From: Rikenella sp031551865
GTDB lineage: Bacteria > Bacteroidota > Bacteroidia > Bacteroidales > Rikenellaceae
Reading direction: 5' to 3'
DNA: 64,000 nucleotides
Assembly (NCBI GenBank): GCA_031551865.1
Contig: JAVBMY010000009.1
Span: 26,241 to 90,240 of the forward strand
Part shown: positions 62,905 through 64,000 of the stretch, piece after piece
How the letters are laid out: each line of letters begins with the position of its first letter
Numbering within the stretch: the first letter of the stretch is position 1
Notes under the pieces: generated by a model
What the model was told of the DNA's origin: nothing
The model's input: only the letters and a program-made list of their open reading frames with translations
The model's database searches: none
Translations under genes and position numbers: made by a program

Positions 62905-63327
62905 ATGCTGCAGCTACACAGAAATTTATGTATCTCTCTTAGTCTGCTTATACTGGGAGGTTTGATTTACCTTACCTGTAGGCAAGAGATATTGTTTTTA
63001 TCTGTGTTTGGGAAAGATTTCTTAGACATCTTCAAAATAAACATCAAGTATGATGGAAATATCTTTGTCTATTTTTTCTTGTTTTGCCTGCCAGACATGT
63101 TGTGGTATATGTCCCTTCTTATCTTTCAGATGCAATTCTACAACAAGACAAACATCAGTAGCAGGCTATTTCTTGGCGCTGCCATTGTTTCTCCATTTAT
63201 AATCGAGTGCCTACAATATTTGAATGTACTTGCCGGAACTTTTGACCTGGTGGATATTTGCGCTTACCTACTAACATTGGTTGTTTTCTATGTATTAGCC
63301 AAACTGTATCTGATAAAAACCAATTAA
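62905..63327 (+). CDS. Small VanZ-like membrane protein
   Basis: A 140-aa protein with about four membrane helices (12-27, 50-75, 88-105, 118-136). The loop ECLQYLNVLAGTFDLVDICAYLL carries the Glu-x-x-Gln and Asp-x-x-Asp arrangement of VanZ-like proteins, but identity to that family is uncertain. It is AT-rich and 12 bp upstream of the next small gene. Confidence 0.65.
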   Translation: MLQLHRNLCISLSLLILGGLIYLTCRQEILFLSVFGKDFLDIFKINIKYDGNIFVYFFLFCLPDMLWYMSLLIFQMQFYNKTNISSRLFLGAAIVSPFIIECLQYLNVLAGTFDLVDICAYLLTLVVFYVLAKLYLIKTN

Positions 63328-63339
63328 CACTTTAACACA

Positions 63340-63603
63340 ATGAGAAAAAAATCAATAAAAAGAATTACGCTTCAATTTCTCGTATTAGTAAGTTTCGTAA
63401 CTCTTGCTGCGGGAAGCGGCGGGACAGAGAAAGCTACTGTTGATCTGCGCGGTGCCGCCGTTGGTGGTACTGCAGGGTATTATGGATATACATACATAGG
63501 TACCGCTTCGTCGGAATCACAAGCCATTGACTTAGCAACAAGGAAAGGGTATAGCGGCGGGTATGTTTGGGATTCAAACAATGGTGCCGTTTATGCCAAA
63601 TAA
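63340..63603 (+). CDS. Small exported protein, Gly/Tyr-rich
   Basis: An 87-aa protein with a basic start, a signal peptide (about 1-25) and a mature part rich in Gly, Ala, Tyr (GGTAGYYGYTYIGTASSESQ). No family recognised. It is the last gene of the AT-rich set, 12 bp after the VanZ-like gene, followed by a terminator. Confidence 0.65.
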   Translation: MRKKSIKRITLQFLVLVSFVTLAAGSGGTEKATVDLRGAAVGGTAGYYGYTYIGTASSESQAIDLATRKGYSGGYVWDSNNGAVYAK

Positions 63604-63642
63604 AAGACTTGCATAATCACAAACCTATACTATAGAAGCAGT

Positions 63643-63684
63643 AACCCCTGGGCATATATTATTATGGCCAGGGGTTTTGTTATA
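63643..63684 (+). terminator. Terminator after the small-gene set
   Basis: AACCCCTGG (63643-63651) with CCAGGGGTT (63668-63676), 16-nt loop, then TTGTTATAT. Confidence 0.75.
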
Positions 63685-63801
63685 TACGTAGCCGGCTTGA
63701 ACGAAAATCGTACCTATCCTGTGTTTGGAAAAGCCCCATCCTGCAAAAGAAGGCCGCAAGTCTTTCGATCTGCGGCCCGCGGCCTGTGCCTGAATAAAAA
63801 G

Positions 63802-63863
63802 AGGGCCTGTCGTGTTGAATAGGCCCTGCAATAAAAGAGCCCCGCCTGTTGGGGCGGGGCTCT
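63802..63863 (-). terminator. Tandem terminators of the rRNA operon
   Basis: First hairpin on the minus strand: AGAGCCCCGCC/GGCGGGGCTCT (63836-63846, 63853-63863) followed by TTTATTG. Second: AGGGCCT/AGGCCCT (63802-63827) followed by CTCTTTTTATTC. Two terminators in series are usual after an rRNA operon. Confidence 0.85.
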
Positions 63864-63866
63864 GAG

Positions 63867-63977
<111 letters not shown>

Positions 63978-64000
63978 CATGTACACGTGACGCATCCGAA

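Overview
The window is a chromosomal segment of a GC-rich member of the order Bacteroidales, most likely a Rikenellaceae/Alistipes-type gut bacterium. The lineage call rests on: promoters of the Bacteroidetes type (TAnnTTTG at -7, in the best cases a TTTG 19 nt upstream); starts with no Shine-Dalgarno sequence; a paired ExbD operon; families typical of the phylum (DUF4834, DUF6427, DUF1573, DUF4861, a putative porin, an S46 dipeptidyl-peptidase, a Ser-type sulfatase); and a two-piece NfnAB/GltA-like oxidoreductase. The genus is an inference from GC content and gene content only.

Layout. 1-4956 (minus): a tripartite RND efflux operon (adaptor, pump, outer-membrane factor cut by the window edge). 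5006-8757: a small glycan-degradation locus, DUF2264 and GH88 genes divergent from a DUF4861 gene. 8900-10372: a lone trpB behind a classical ribosome-stalling attenuator whose leader peptide carries three consecutive Trp codons. 11184-15314: recQ divergent from kdsD-lptB (KDO and lipopolysaccharide export). 15420-26112: tRNA-Leu, trigger factor, a frameshifted outer-membrane protein gene, gap, clpP-clpX, purB, rubredoxin, tRNA-Ser and an exbB-x-exbD-exbD energy-transduction operon. 26377-35457 (minus): NfnAB-like oxidoreductase, DUF1573, mnmA, a nuclease-phosphoesterase fusion and gyrB. 35574-39531: ftsE-like gene overlapping proC, then proB and proA, a full proline pathway from glutamate. 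39744-40145: tmRNA. 40182-42870: sulfatase with a tiny downstream open frame, then rsmG. 43007-46948: rpmH, mqnE (futalosine menaquinone route), PASTA-only membrane protein and rluD. 47165-55681: ndk, soluble Hanks-type kinase, aminotransferase, pssA, porin, lytic transglycosylase, purD. 55842-62072: S46 peptidase, deoC, membrane proteins, SDR oxidoreductase, secreted TonB-C-domain protein.

The right end (about 62100-63690) differs from the rest: it is visibly AT-rich, begins with about 300 nt of nested inverted repeats that look like a structured RNA, carries three small membrane or secreted protein genes of unknown function, and sits next to the 3' end of an rRNA operon (5S rRNA on the minus strand, 63867-63977). 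This is the best candidate for something undescribed. The trp attenuator is the best-supported regulatory system.

A family of intergenic imperfect palindromes (arms starting TGTCATCC or GTCATTGCGAGG) recurs in gene gaps, and two further palindromic MITE-like elements lie at 44372-44535 and 61391-61531. No CRISPR array, prophage or intact transposase was seen.
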